From positions 21,663,295 to 21,727,294 of the forward strand of contig NC_088298.1 in the NCBI RefSeq assembly GCF_032854445.1: a stretch of 64,000 bases of DNA. The letters run 5' to 3'. The notes under the pieces were generated by a model. That model saw only the letters and a list, made by a program, of their open reading frames with translations. It was not told the origin of the DNA and made no database searches. Source of the stretch: Liolophura sinensis. Lineage: Eukaryota > Mollusca > Polyplacophora > Chitonida > Chitonidae. Below, piece after piece: positions 33,381-46,036 of the stretch (positions are counted from its first letter, which is position 1; the number at the start of each line of letters is the position of its first letter). Made by a program: the position numbers and the translations under genes.

Positions 33381-34979
33381 AAATGGTGTATAGTGGAATG
33401 ATTAAAAATACAGGAGCCAATCAATGGCAGTGTTTACCTGTAACCACGCTATTACATCACAGTACAATTAGAAAGTCATAAATGGTTATGGAAAAATTAT
33501 AATGGTTTATAGTGGAGTGTTTATATATACAGGAGCCAATCATTGGTGGTGTTTACCTGTAACCATGTCATTACATCACAGTGCAATTTGAATGTCATAA
33601 ATGGTTATGGAAAAATTATAATGGTTTATAGTGGAGTGTTTATATATACAGGAGCCAATCATTGGTGGTGTTTACCTGTAACCATGTCATTACATCACAG
33701 TGCAATTTGAATGTCATAAACGGTTATGGAAAAATTATAATGGTTTATAGTGGAGTGTTTATATATACAGGAGCCAATCATTGGTGGCGTTTACCTGTAA
33801 CCATGTCATTACATCACAGTGCAATTAGAATGTCATAAATGGTTATGGAAAAATTATAATGGTTTATAGTGGAGTGTTTATATATACAGGAGCCAATCAT
33901 TGGTGGCGTTTACCTGTAACCATGTCATTACATCACAGTACAATTAGAATGTCATAAATGGTTATGGAAAAATTATAATGGCTTATAGTGGAGTGTTTAT
34001 ATATACAGGAGCCAATCACTGGTGGCGTTTACCTGTAACCATGTCATTACATCACAGTGCAATTTGAATGTCATAAACGGTTATGGAAAAATTATAATGG
34101 TTTATAGTGGAGTGTTTATATATACAGGAGCCAATCATTGGTGGTGTTTACCTGTAACCATGTCATTACATCACAGTACAATTAGAATGTCATAAATGGT
34201 TATGGAAAAATTACAATGGTTTATAGTGGAGTGTTTATATATACAGGAGCCAATCATTGGTGGCGTTTACCTGTAACCATGTCATTACATCACAGTGCAA
34301 TTAGAATGTCATAAACGGTTATGGAAAAATTATAATGGTTTATAGTGGAGTGTTTATATATACAGGAGCCAATCATTGGTGGTGTTTACCTGTAACCATG
34401 TCATTACATCACAGTGCAATTTGAATGTCATAAACGGTTATGGAAAAATTATAATGGTTTATAGTGGAGTGTTTATATATACAGGAGCCAATCATTGGTG
34501 GTGTTTACCTGTAACCATGTCATTACATCACAGTGCAATTAGAATGTCATAAATGGTTATGGAAAAATTATAATGGTTTATAGTGGAGTGTTTATATATA
34601 CAGGAGCCAATCATTGGTGGCGTTTACCTGTAACCACACTATTACATCACAGTACAATTAGAATGTCATAAATGGTTATGGAAAAATTATAATGGTTTAT
34701 AGTGGAGTGTTTATATATACAGGAGCCAATCATTGGTGGCGTTTACCTGTAACCATGTCATTACATCACAGTACAATTAGAATGTCATAAACGGTTATGG
34801 AAAAATTATAATGGTTTATAGTGGAGTGTTTATATATACAGGAGCCAATCAATGGCAGTGTTTACCTGTAACCACGCTATTACATCACAGTGCAATTAGA
34901 ATGTCATAAATGGTTATGGAAAAATTATAATGGTTTATAGTGGAGTGTTTATATATACAGGAGCCAATCATTGGCAGTC
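33381..34979 (+). repeat. 119-bp minisatellite, about 13.4 units
   Basis: Landmark GGTTATGG spaced 119 bp. Each unit has AATGGTTTATAGTGGAGTGT, TTATATATACAGGAGCCAAT, CATTGGTGGTGTTTACCTGT and TCATTACATCACAGTG. The CCAATCATTGG string is an inverted pair of CCAAT pentamers. First and last units share a variant (CAATGGCAG) not seen inside. Confidence 0.97.
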
Positions 34980-35989
34980 AAAGGTCGAACAATTACAGTG
35001 AATATGGTCTAGCATTTTTTCTTTTAACAAATGTTAAAAGATTCGGTCTTACATCCACTAGTGTTATGCTAGAAATTCCCTCTCGATTTTCAATGTATAC
35101 TATGGGATTGTGGAGAACGGAGAAACTGTGGCGAGTACGTATGGAATGGGATGGTGGGGAGAAGGGGGGTGGGGGGGAGTGAAGAAGTAGTCGGGAAGGA
35201 AGGAGGAGGTGGACAGCTACATAGCTATGCTGTTAACTGTGAACACAAGTCTTCCACAGAAAAGAAGCAATTTTATTTTTACTGCGATTCCTGTCCCAAG
35301 ACAATTCCGGCATGGAAATACCCGATTAACCCGATTGACACTGACACAAGTAAGGGCCAAAACTGTGCAAACAAGAGCGACAGGATGCTGGCCAGACCTT
35401 GAAGTCAGGGCACATCAAACCACTTCTAACTAATAGCGAATGACTCCAGAAAAACACGAGGCTTTTTCTCTCCTGACCCCATACCGTTCATTAAGATATC
35501 GAGTTACATTTTCTTTGAAGTTTCGCTGCATTGCGTTGACAGTTTTCGATACTGGATTCTTTATTACTTCGATTTCGAAAAAGTTAATAGCAACAAAGCA
35601 TGGCTTTACGCGATATCCCACAGAAAATCTCACACACATAGATATATGGATATACTGTCAGACAAAAGAAATGACATGTCTATATAAATTACAACACAAC
35701 TTTGAAATATCGATATATCTGGATGTCTGGCTGTGTATACGCTCTCATCAGGGAAATACCATGTATAACCAGAGAGAAAAATAACAAAACATGATCTACA
35801 ATTCAGGTAGATGAAGGTGGAAAGGACACCATAGGAAGCATCAGCTGACTAACCTTTGAAAACTACGTCCACATCAAACGTTATCGATTATTTATGTCTG
35901 TTATTTTTTTGTTGTTGTTGTTTTTGTTTTTTTGAGGGAGGGAATAAATATTTATCTATTAAATTTGTTGTAGTTACACTAACAACAGC

Positions 35990-36115
35990 TTATGAATTTT
36001 CCACTTATACGATGGCAGCCAGTGTTATGGCTGCAGCAGGCAACCAGAGTGCCGAGGTCTGGCCAAGCAAGGAAAAAACCACCAGCCTTTTGTAAGTTAC
36101 TGACAGACTTTTCTA
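35990..36115 (-). mobile_element. SINE-B copy
   Basis: Plus strand CACTTATACGATGGCAGCCA GTGTTATGG, as at the SINE-A 3' end, then a different body (AAAAAACCACCAGCCTTTTG, TAAGTTACTGACAGAC). Confidence 0.65.
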
Positions 36116-37309
36116 TATATGACTAACAAATATATGCACTCTATAATCGTGGTGGATATGTCATCTTTGCCGAGCATTAGGCTGCAACAACAATCACACG
36201 GGCAATGTCAACCTCTTATATCCCAAAGGCACCAGAAGCGGTGATATAACGAGGAATTTCCATGACTCGTTGGAAGATTTGATATCTATGATGTGGAAGA
36301 AACTGGGAGCATTTTCTTTTAAGATGCCGTTGACATCATGTTGCTAGGTATTCAAAAAAAAATCACATCGGCATTATTCGGCACAGTTTAAAAGCTATAC
36401 TTTGTTCTTGACAGAACAGAGGTAAGGTGTTTAGTGATGTTGCAAAGTGCTTAGTGAACTCAAGAAGATTTTGATTTTCTGTGTCCCTCTATGTTAAGAG
36501 CTATATAGAGTAGCTTCTTCAGTTGTATTACAGTGTGGAGTGCATCATCACTGGGTTTGAAAATGCCAAATACTCAAATTCACTCACCCAAGTGTTTCTT
36601 GTGTCCTTTATTATAAGAGTGAAAACAGAAAGCTCAGTGTCACCCATTACTGGCATACATCCAGCATTGTCAAAATAATGCTGAGTAAAACCCATTTTAG
36701 AATTCAAGCACTTCATTTAACTTTGTAGTCTCTCTGCCATTTCAATGCACTGTTCACTTAAATTATCATTTTCTTCACTATACATAAATCAAAATTGTAC
36801 TTTTCAATAAATATAAATATTTATATTTGGAAAAAAAGTTTATGATAACACTTACCTCATAAAAAATAAATTTTGTTATTGAAAGAACAATTGCAGGGGC
36901 ATATGAAGGAATATGAAAACGTTTAAGCACTACGCCGTGCTTGATACACCAATATGACTACATGTAAAGCTAATGTAAAAAAACCCTTAAATAGATCAAT
37001 AAATAGTCATCAAAAATATAATCACCAAATATATCTACAAAGAAGTCAAATTTTCCTGAGCTGCATTTGAATCCGTTACTTATTGATCTGGTGCAGAGTA
37101 GCTGCAAGTGGCAAGAAGAGCACTTTAAGTCACTGCACCAGGGTGATGTAAGCCTACCTGAGGATCATAGAAGAACAAAAATGCAGATGGTAAAATTCTC
37201 AAGACAACTTAATCACCGAGGTCACCTCAACAAGGTGTTGACTACAACCACACCTTGACAAACACCTTAATTACATATCGCCCCTTCACTCATCATCAAT
37301 ATTGCCCAA

Positions 37310-37520
37310 TTCCTCAGCGTTTTAAAAGAGCAACTTTAAGTGCAATTTAGGCGAATTTTAAATTTGATTTTGGAGACAAAACCACACTGGTTAGACTGGT
37401 CAATTTCAGTGCTTCACAAAGGGTGTAATTTTATCACTAGACACAGAAAAATAGGCTCAGAATATGCCTGAATAAAAACCTTGGAAACATGTAAAATGGT
37501 TGAAGAATTACAGTATCACT
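37310..37520 (-). mobile_element. MITE-D copy, near complete
   Basis: Read on the minus strand it starts TACTGTAATTCTTCAACC, then TTATTCAGGCATATTCTGAG and the family core, ending around GCTGAGGAATTGGGC. Confidence 0.65.
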
Positions 37521-38321
37521 ATAAATTAATTAGTTCAGACGCTGGACTCAATCATATGCTGTCATCGATAAAACACTATAGATTTGCGGGTTCATGAACA
37601 AACAACTTAGGATTAACCAATGTCAAAAACAAAAAAAAAAACGCAACAAACACAATTGACGTTTGCTATAGGCATCTTGTTTACAGCACAATCCAAATGG
37701 ACGGATAAATGAACAGTGGTTGAATGTTCACAATTAATCATGCTTGCCACACAGACCACTAATTTGACCACTCTGCGATCGGATGCAATTTCAGTGAGAT
37801 AAACTCAAATTGCTGGCCTCAGTTCAAGTTCATCATGAAACAGCCACTTTCGTTGGTTTCGTTCGATTAATGCAATAAACTGACGTAATCCCATTACTTA
37901 TTGAGTGGCTGCGAATAACTCCCGGCAGAACCATGAAATTCTCATTTCGCTAAGTAAACATGGTAGTCTCCCTTAATCCCTGCTCACTTAATTCAAAATA
38001 AATAATTCAGTGGGCAAATGCCCACATATGTAATCAGCATGTGGTCTGGAGATCCCATTCGGGCTACCTCGGGTGCACAATACGCCCTCTGGGGAATCAT
38101 TTCTGACACGAAAATTTGTCGGCCAAATTCCAAGCTTTACCCAGGAAAAAAAAAATAACAACATCTGTGCTGATCCATTATTTCTGATTACTATTCACTT
38201 GTAGTGAAAGGTTTGCTTTGTAAGCATTTACTGTATCGATATATGTATAATCTAAAACTCTGACCATGACTAAATCATTAATCTTGCGCAATTCTGGGAG
38301 TTCTGATCTTTTAAAGGATAG

Positions 38322-38480
38322 CTATGCTGGCTTCCTCTCCGGCCATACGTGGGAAGGTCTGCTCACAACTTGTGGACAGTCAAGAGTTCCTTCCCACCAT
38401 TGTAAAATGCTGGCTGCCATCGTATAGGTGAAATATCCTTGAGTACGGTGTAAACACCAATTAAATAAATAAACACATCT
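38322..38480 (+). mobile_element. SINE-A copy, 5' truncated
   Basis: From GCTGGCTTCCTCTCCGGCCA through CTTGAGTACGGTGTAAACAC to an (AAAT)n tail. Confidence 0.85.
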
Positions 38481-38694
38481 TAATTATAAAGATTTATTTA
38501 TTAAAGGTTTATTTTGAAGGTAGGATGAAGTATTATTGCAAAAGTTTGTCTTTCAACATCAATGCCTTCCAAACACGCATTTTCTCAAAACAAATTTGTT
38601 TGGCAAGCCTGAACTTTACATGAATATGTATTTAATATGTATCTACTATGTATCACAAATCAAAAAATAAATCATATTAAACCAGACCTTAACA

Positions 38695-40036
38695 CATCTT
38701 TCTAATATTCAAAACCATGCACATCCAGGGCACTTCACTTCTTTGTGAATAAGTGTGGGTAACCACCACCAGGGTCCCCAGCTTTCTAATATTCAAAACC
38801 ATGCACATCCAGGGCACTTCACTTCTTTGTGAATAAGTGTGGGTAACAACCCCCGAGGTCCCCAGCTTTCTAATATTCAAAACCATGCACATCCAGGGCA
38901 CTTCACTTCTTTGTGAATAAGTGTGGGTAACCACCACCAGGGTCCCCAGCTTTCTAATATTCAAAACCATGCACATCCAGGGCACTTCACTTCTTTGTGA
39001 ATAAGTGTGGGTAACAACCCCCGAGGTCCCCAGCTTTCTAATATTCAAAACCATGCACATCCAGGGCACTTCACTTCTTTGTGAATAAGTGTGGGTAACC
39101 ACCACCAGGGTCCCCAGCTTTCTAATATTCAAAACCATGCACATCCAGGGCACTTCACTTCTTTGTGAATAAGTGTGGGTAACAACCCCCGAGGTCCCCA
39201 GCTTTCTAATATTCAAAACCATGCACATCCAGGGCACTTCACTTCTTTGTGAATAAGTGTGGGTAACAACCCCCAGGGTCCCCAGCTTTCTTATATTCAA
39301 AACCGTGCACATCCAGGGCACTTCACTTCTTTGTGGGTAAGTGTGGGTAGCAACCCCCAGGGTCCCCAGCTTTCTAATATTCAAAACCGTGCACATCCAG
39401 GGCACTTCATTTCTTTGTGGGTAAGTGAGGGTAGCAACCCCCGAGGTCCCCAGCTTTCTAATATTCAAAACCATGCACATCCAGGGCACTTCACTTCTTT
39501 GTGAATAAGTGTGGGTAACAACCCCCAGGGTCCCCAGCTTTCTTATATTCAAAACCATGCACATCCAGGGCACTTCACTTCTTTGTGAATAAGTGTGGGT
39601 AACAACCCCCAGGGTCCCCAGCTTTCTTATATTCAAAACCGTGCACATCCAGGGCACTTCATTTCTTTGTGGGTAAGTGTGGGTAGCAACCCCCAGGGTC
39701 CCCAGCTTTCTAATATTCAAAACCATGCACATCCAGGGCACTTCACTTCTTTGTGGGTAAGTGTGGGTAGCAACCCCCAGGGTCCCCAGTTTTCTAATAT
39801 TCAAAACCATACACATCCAGGGCACTTCACTTCTTTGTGGGTAAGTGTGGGTAGCAACCCCCGAGGTCCCCAGCTTTCTAATATTCAAAACCATACACAT
39901 CCAGGGCACTTCACTTCTTTGTGGGTAAGTGTGGGTAGCAACCCCCGGGGTCCCCAGCTTTCTAATATTCAAAACCGTGCACATCCAGGGCACTTCACTT
40001 CTTTGTGGGTAAGTGTGGGTAGCAACCCCCAGGGTT
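38695..40036 (+). repeat. 84-bp minisatellite, 16 units, open on both strands
   Basis: Unit contains CAGCTTTCTAATATTCAAAA CCATGCACATCCAGGGCACT TCACTTCTTTGTG. In the left part two unit types alternate (ACCACCACCAGGGTCC and ACAACCCCCGAGGTCC), a 168-bp higher-order repeat; the right part is dominated by a GTGGGTAAGTGTGGGTAGC variant. Because 84 is a multiple of three and the unit has a stop-free frame on each strand, there is a 455-codon frame on the minus strand (28-residue period) and 81- and 147-codon frames on the plus strand. I do not call these proteins. Confidence 0.97.
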
Positions 40037-40413
40037 GAACATGTCAAAGACAACATTATACAGAGGAAGGCCTAAGGAAATAAACAATGATGTTCTGACA
40101 ACTATGGCTGATAATACCCGGAAATTATAGAGAATCATCCGTACATATATATCCATTCAAAACCCTGAACAGATGTTCAGTCTCGAAAAAATGTACAGGT
40201 ATGAATTCTGGTTTCCAATGGCAGATCACTGACACATGGCTGACTCACAGGGTTGAAAGAAATTTAGCCTTGAATATGCAGTGATTTGTTTCACTTCTGT
40301 CTGGAACTACAATTCTTGTTTTGTACAAAATTTTGTGTACAAAATTGTGAGCTAAATGTATTACATATACTTGCATGCACAGTAACACCTGAAATCCAAG
40401 TACATGTTGATTT

Positions 40414-40530
40414 AATTATTTATTTTATTGGTGTTTTATGCCGTACTCAAGAGTAATTTTACTTATATGATGACGGCCTGCATGATATGGACTCATGACA
40501 CCAGGCAGAGGGCAGTGGGACCCAATATTC
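40414..40530 (-). mobile_element. SINE-A/B 3' remnant
   Basis: TTATTTATTTTATTGGTGTT TTATGCCGTACTCAAGAG then ACTTATATGATGACGGCCTG; the body beyond is diverged. Confidence 0.65.
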
Positions 40531-42719
40531 GGGTCCTGTTCCATGAAGAAATTTGGGGTGCCAGGTTGACATTAATTACATGTATCCTGCAAACATGTTT
40601 TTTTTTTTCGTGCTTCTTACACAATGAATTCTTTAAATTTCTGGCAAACATTTAGCTATTTCCCTAATTCCACGGTCCCTTGCAGTATAATAATAATTAT
40701 TTATGTGGGTAGTTGGAAAATTAAAATGACACAGAAATTATTGTCGACTTTAATGACCCTACCCTTCGTCAAGTCAAGTAATACGGGCACTGGCATTTTT
40801 TTGTTTTCGTAAGATATACACACCTTAACCTTGAAAACAGTAATTTTCAAAATATTCTGTCACGACCAAATCACAAAAAACGGAAGAAAGTAATAGCATA
40901 AAAAAAAGTGAATTTCTCTCTCATAGTTAACCTTGAAACATCACTGATCTAAACATGGTTTTTTTACGTCAAAATGTAACCAATGGGAAAAAAAAATGAC
41001 GCAAAAATCTAAAAATACTCTTGGTTAGAGCGCATGTTCAATTACATACAGGTCCCTATGGTTCAATCTGTTCCGACTCTGTCATGAAGCACGTCTATAA
41101 AAAGCAGGTTGTGGGCAAAGGGCATCTAATTGGTATTTATCTGGGCCCTTCTCGGTTCCTCACTCAGTTCCCAGAATCATAAGCCTCACCAATATTTTTT
41201 AATATAAGCTATGCAGTACACATGACGGTAATGGCCTGAAATTTAACAAAAAATATGCCTTCATAATGTCCTTATGATATGCTGGAATAAACACCTTGCA
41301 CATATATGAAAAGGTTGAAGAATTACAGTATGCAAAAGCATTTTTGATGGCCATTTGATGATACATTTGATGCCAACACTTAATCTTTCCTGATAAGAAA
41401 TGAATGTAACTTAACAGAGAAATGTTAAGTTGCCATATAAGTTAGGTGGATGAATCCATCAGAATCAGAATCAAAAATTTTCTCTTTTTTGGGGGGGGGG
41501 TGGGGGGGGGGGAGCAGAAACTTTTTTCCAGAAGGAAATCTTCCTGCCTCACAACAAAGGTCACAACTTCTTGCCTACGACAAACTATCAAATTCCACCA
41601 TAACGTGTAACTTATAGTCATGCACGAGTTAAACTTTACGGAATTCCAAAAATGAAGTTTGTTTTGCAAAGATAATGATAATGGAAAGATATGCCAAGAT
41701 AAAAACAAACACCCATCCATATTAAAAGGGCAAAAAGGGAATAGCGATACCTATCTCACTGCATTACAATGATACCACATTTTAAAAGAAATACATGTGT
41801 GACAAAAAAATATTCATAAACTATTTTGAAATAATCGGAATCCTTACATTTCGTTGGCTCTATATGGAATCTGTCAGATTATTACTGGTTTTGTATCCAC
41901 GGTGATTTTAATAAGTATCTAGCAAATACAATTACTAGTACAGCCATATATTTTGAGTGTCATAATAGGAATTTCCCCCTCTTTCATTTCCATCACATCT
42001 CCACTTAGTTTCTTGTGAAACAAGCCAGCTTTTATGCACACTTCTTTCGACACAGATTGTTTGCAATGAGTGCAACCCAACATTCTGGCCAAATTACATA
42101 GCCTCTAAACCCTAGCTCTCGGAATCAAAACCTTTTATCTCCGGGTAGCTATGTTATTAAGAACATGTATAGCCATTTATTATGAGACACTACTTAAGGG
42201 TAAAATTGAAGAGGCTATAAAAGAAAGAGAGAATATGTAAGACAACTGTGCTGACAAAGTGGTGGCGAACGCAAAACTTGGAAGGAACTTGATGACCAGT
42301 AATTACAAGGCATGTACCAGGCAATAAAAATACACAAATAATTGAGGTCACTAATGGACACCACAGAAATTTAACCAAAAAAACGTCGGATATGCACTTT
42401 TTTCTTTTCTCAGCTAGTTTCTTGGTTTGGTTGCAGATTATTTCCGTTTGTTTTTTTTACGTTAGCATTAATTTCTTGTGTTTATATAAATGCTGTACAT
42501 ATGATACGATTATATATACCCCTGTTCCTGCAGTACACCCTCTGACACTGGCCAAGTACATGGCAGACCTTTTAACCTGACCTTGACATGGCTTGGAGTT
42601 CAAGGTCATGTCTATACATTACTTCCTATTCTTTTCAGTCATATTATGAAAGTATTTCCAAGTACCTAGTCAGCTTCAGTCCTGACATAGATGTTATTAT
42701 AGTGGTCCACATCACTGAA
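40531..42719. other. No gene seen
   Basis: AT-rich intronic sequence with an interrupted poly-G (41491-41512). A MITE end (GAAAAGGTTGAAGAATTACA GTA, 41310-41332) matches the TACTGTAA-type termini. Confidence 0.5.
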
Positions 42720-42880
42720 GACACCATGCCAAGGACACCAGACATGACACCAAGTCATGAACACCAGGCATGACATCACACAAAGGACACCAAGCCAAGG
42801 ACACCAGGTATGACACCTGGCCAAGGGCTCCAGACCAAGGACACCAGACCAAGGACACCAGGCTAGGGACACCAGGCCTC
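42720..42880 (+). repeat. Short degenerate repeat (GGACACCAG)
   Basis: About ten irregular occurrences of AGGACACCAG / ATGACACCAAG. It gives ORFs on the minus strand that are artefacts of the repeat. Confidence 0.8.
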
Positions 42881-43639
42881 AACTGAACTTCCTGTAAAGG
42901 CAACCAGCGATGCAAGCCTCTAAACAGCATCCCATAATAGATAATACTACAAGGCTTCTTGAGAGCATTGTTGACCCTAATAAACTCACAAAACAAGAAA
43001 CAATCAAAATCTTGTTGACCCAAATATCTAAAGGCAATCCAAATTGTATGGTTACTCTCAGTTATCTCTTGGTTTAGTTCATCAACACACATCTTACTCA
43101 TAAAATGAATCACAGTTTATACATGCATCGACTTCCTGGTCAAACAATTTTATCCAATCAGAATCCAGTGTGCTCCAGCACACCGATACCCTAATCTTGG
43201 CATATATCCTGGGCCAATCAAAGTGGTTCTTGTGAAAACACATTTGTCATCCATGTCTGCTTGTCCATGTTAACAGCCGTTCTTGTACAAATTGTCTCCT
43301 AATGATCATGTGATTTGTTTGAAGTGGATCTAAAGCAAGCACAAATGTGGCCATATTTACAATCCCCATAATCTATTTATATCCAACAGCTACATGTACA
43401 TCCAGGCTTAATCACACAGGTAAGATGTAGGTGTATTAATAAAACATGTGGTACAGCAGGCACCATATGTCTCAAATAAATCTTACCCATGCCCATCCTT
43501 CCTTCAATTCCACCTCCTTCTTCAAATAATCCTATAACACAGATATGTGTGTTTGGCTGAAAATCAATTGCAACTGTTACCTGTGTATTTTTTAAAAGCT
43601 ATTTTGCTTATTTCTTCTCATGTTTAGTCCTGTATGTGG
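42881..43639. other. No gene seen
   Basis: AT-rich intronic sequence. Confidence 0.5.
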
Positions 43640-44710
43640 TAGTCTCTCAGGAGGTACATGAATGAGTATGGAGGTATATGTATTAGTAAGGAGGTACATG
43701 TAAGTGAAAGGAGGTGTATGTAGGAATATGAAGGTATATGTATTAGTAAGGAGGTACATGTAGGTGAAAGGAGGTGTATGTAGGAGTATGGAGGTATATG
43801 TATTGGTCATGAGGTACATATAGGTGAAAGGAGGTGTATGTAGGAGTATGGAGGTATATGTATTGGTCAGGAGGTACATATAGGTGAAAGGAGGTGTATG
43901 TAGGAGTATGGAGGTATATGTATTGGTCAGGAGGTGCATAGAGATGAAAGGAGGTCTATGTAGGAATATGGAGGTATATGTATTGGTCAGGAGGTACATA
44001 TAGGTGAAAGGAGGTGTATGTGGGAGTATGGAGGTATATGTATTGGTCATGAGGTACATATAGGTGAAAGGAGGTCTATGTAGGAGTATGGAGGTATATG
44101 TATTGGTCAGGAGGTGCATAGAGATGAAAGGAGGTCTATGTAGGAATATGGAGGTATATGTATTGGTCAGGAGGTACATATAGGTGAAAGGAGGTGTATG
44201 TGGGAGTATGGAGGTATATGTATTGGTCAGGAGGTGCATACAGGTGACAGGAGGTGTATGTAGGAATATGGAGGTATGTGTATTAGTAAGGAAGTACTAA
44301 TATGTGTAAAGAGGTGTATGTAAGAGTAAGGAGGTACTTGTAGGTGTATGTAGGAGTATGGAGGTATGTGTAAATGTATGAAATTACATCTATTTTTACA
44401 CACAGGTGTAAGGAGGTACATGTAGGTGTACTATTGAGGTATTTGTAGGTGTATGGAGGTGTCAGGAGTTATATGTATGTGTACTGTGGGGGTATATGTA
44501 GGGTGTAGAGAAGTGTATGTAGATGTAACGAGGTATATGTAGGTGTAACGAGGTACATGTGTGTGTGTAAGGGTATGTGTCATTCTATGGAGGTATATAT
44601 AGATGTATGGAGGTATGTGAATGGTGTAGGGAAGTGTGTGTATTGTGCCAGAGGTATATATAGGTGTATGGAGGTATATATGTAGGTGTATGGAGGTATA
44701 CATGTTCAGA
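43640..44710 (+). repeat. 60-bp minisatellite, decaying to the right
   Basis: Regular 60-bp units (AGGTATATGTATTGGTCAGG AGGTACATATAGGTGAAAGG AGGTGTATGTAGGAGTATGG) from about 43660 to 44280, then increasingly irregular GGAGGTATATGTAGGTGTA motifs. The 60-bp unit is itself built from related sub-units of about 15-20 bp. A 215-codon minus-strand frame with a 20-residue period follows from the unit length. Confidence 0.96.
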
Positions 44711-45303
44711 TACCATAAGTCTAAGATTACAATCAATATGAGTGAAAAAAATGCCCCTTTGACAAATTTAATGAACTTCCCCATTAAAGTATTTATCAAA
44801 AAAAAAAAAATTAATATTCATCAAATCTGCTAAGCTTTAAACATTATCATTCAAACCAAACAGGGGATGGGAAAGGGGCCATCTTCCATTCACTTGGTTT
44901 GTTTCTCTGTACATGTGTGTAGGGGTTCTGGCCAGCAGGTAGAGCGGAAAAGGGTCGGTAAAAGGCCGTCTCTCACTGTCCTGTCTCACCTGCTGGTTGG
45001 GACGGTTGTTGGGGCAATTGCCACATTTATCCTTTGTCACTGTTTAACTGTTTCCATGTACTGTTTTGTATTTGGTTGTTAAGGCCTTCAGGAAGAACAA
45101 TTTATACAAATTGACTGAGTTACCTCCAGCAAAATACAGATATTATATTATTATTATTATTATTAAACATTACCACTCTTGGAGAATGTAAATTGTCACA
45201 CAAAGATTTAACAATGATATGGCCAGTAGACTGGAGTAAAGATGTAGAGCATTGAAAAAAAACACAATAAAAATGTTAAATACATGTCAAATCTGCTGAA
45301 CTT
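44711..45303. other. No gene seen
   Basis: AT-rich intronic sequence with a short (ATT)n at about 45145. Confidence 0.5.
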
Positions 45304-45500
45304 CCTGAATACCAATCAATAAATAATACAGCAAAAAACCCCAACCTGAATACCAACCAATAAATAATACAGCAAAAAACCCCAACCTGAATACCAACCA
45401 ATAAATAATACGGCAAAAAAACCCCTACCTGAATACCAACCAATAAAAAATAAAACAAAAAACCCCAACCTGAAAACAAACCAATAAATAATACAGCAAA
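45304..45500 (+). repeat. 41-bp minisatellite, about 4.7 units
   Basis: CCTGAATACCAACCAATAAA TAATACAGCAAAAAACCCCA A. It lies about 360 bp from the donor of exon 4, in intron 4. Confidence 0.93.
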
Positions 45501-45860
45501 ATGTTTTGTTCTCTCTCTCACTCTCCAAAGAGCTAGCTGGCTTTTCTATCTTTTTCAAGCAAAAGACGAACAAAAGTCCAGATTGTTTGACAAAGCAAAA
45601 ATTCACACAAGGATTAAGCCAAAATAACTACATAAAATTATAATTTCTATTCCTCTATCTTGAAATCTTCCACCCATCTCATTCTGAGCTTGTCATATCT
45701 GAATCCTTGAGACTAATTAACTTACAATGGCCTTTACTCGAATCAACCCTAAGGAAACAGTTGTTTAACAATTTAACAATGAAAATGCATCAATTCCATC
45801 AACATCAACTGTAAGAAAGATGTTAACAATTAGCAACAAGGTAGCTCTTTTTTGACTCAC

Positions 45861-46036
45861 TTGATTAAACTGCTGTAACTTGCTCTTGGTGCGATTCTGA
45901 CGATCATATTGTCCTGATAAGTGGTATAGAACGGCTCGGCTGCGCCTCCGCTGGTATTTGAAGCTGTTGCTATCCTCTCCACGGCCATCAGTCCCTCGGG
46001 AAATTTTGGAGGTGCCATTAAACTGGTCGGCCGTGC
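45861..46036 (-). CDS. ELK-type K+ channel, exon 4 (PAS to S1 linker with ELK signature)
   Basis: 176-nt internal exon, 58 codons after completing the split Gly. It begins TADQFNGTSKISRGTDGRGE and continues through a basic stretch FKYQRRRSRAVLYHLSGQYD to NRTKSKLQQFNQ. The SRAVLYH(L/I)SG motif after the PAS domain is typical of the ELK subfamily (KCNH3/4/8, fly Elk) and is not found in EAG or ERG channels, so this exon decides the subfamily. The acceptor is TGTTTAG|GC and the donor CAA|GTGAGT; exit is in phase 0. The following intron is 22,754 bp long. A 62-bp direct duplication (46101-46221) lies just upstream of the acceptor. Confidence 0.93.

Larger units (their letters stand above)
34980..38321. 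other. No gene identified; SINE-B and MITE-D remnants
   Basis: AT-rich intronic sequence. 35150-35215 is G-rich. The ORF at 35440-35784 (114 codons) has no recognisable similarity. Confidence 0.45.
23107..45860 (-). other. Intron 4 of the ELK gene (22.8 kb)
   Basis: Phase-0 intron between exon 4 (donor CAA|GTGAGT) and exon 5 (acceptor TTTCCAG). It holds about ten minisatellite arrays, many SINE copies, one MITE copy and the candidate alternative first exon at 29790-29873. No other exon was recognised in it. Confidence 0.88.

Noticed and set aside
38689-40056. 455-codon minus-strand open frame as a repetitive protein gene
   Set aside because: It is the 84-bp minisatellite read in a stop-free frame; the opposite strand is open too, there is no conserved domain, and it lies inside an intron of the ELK gene. 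Kept only as a finding about array structure.
43592-44239. 215-codon minus-strand frame with 20-residue period
   Set aside because: Product of the 60-bp array; composition (TYTSILPHTPP-like) is dictated by the repeat.
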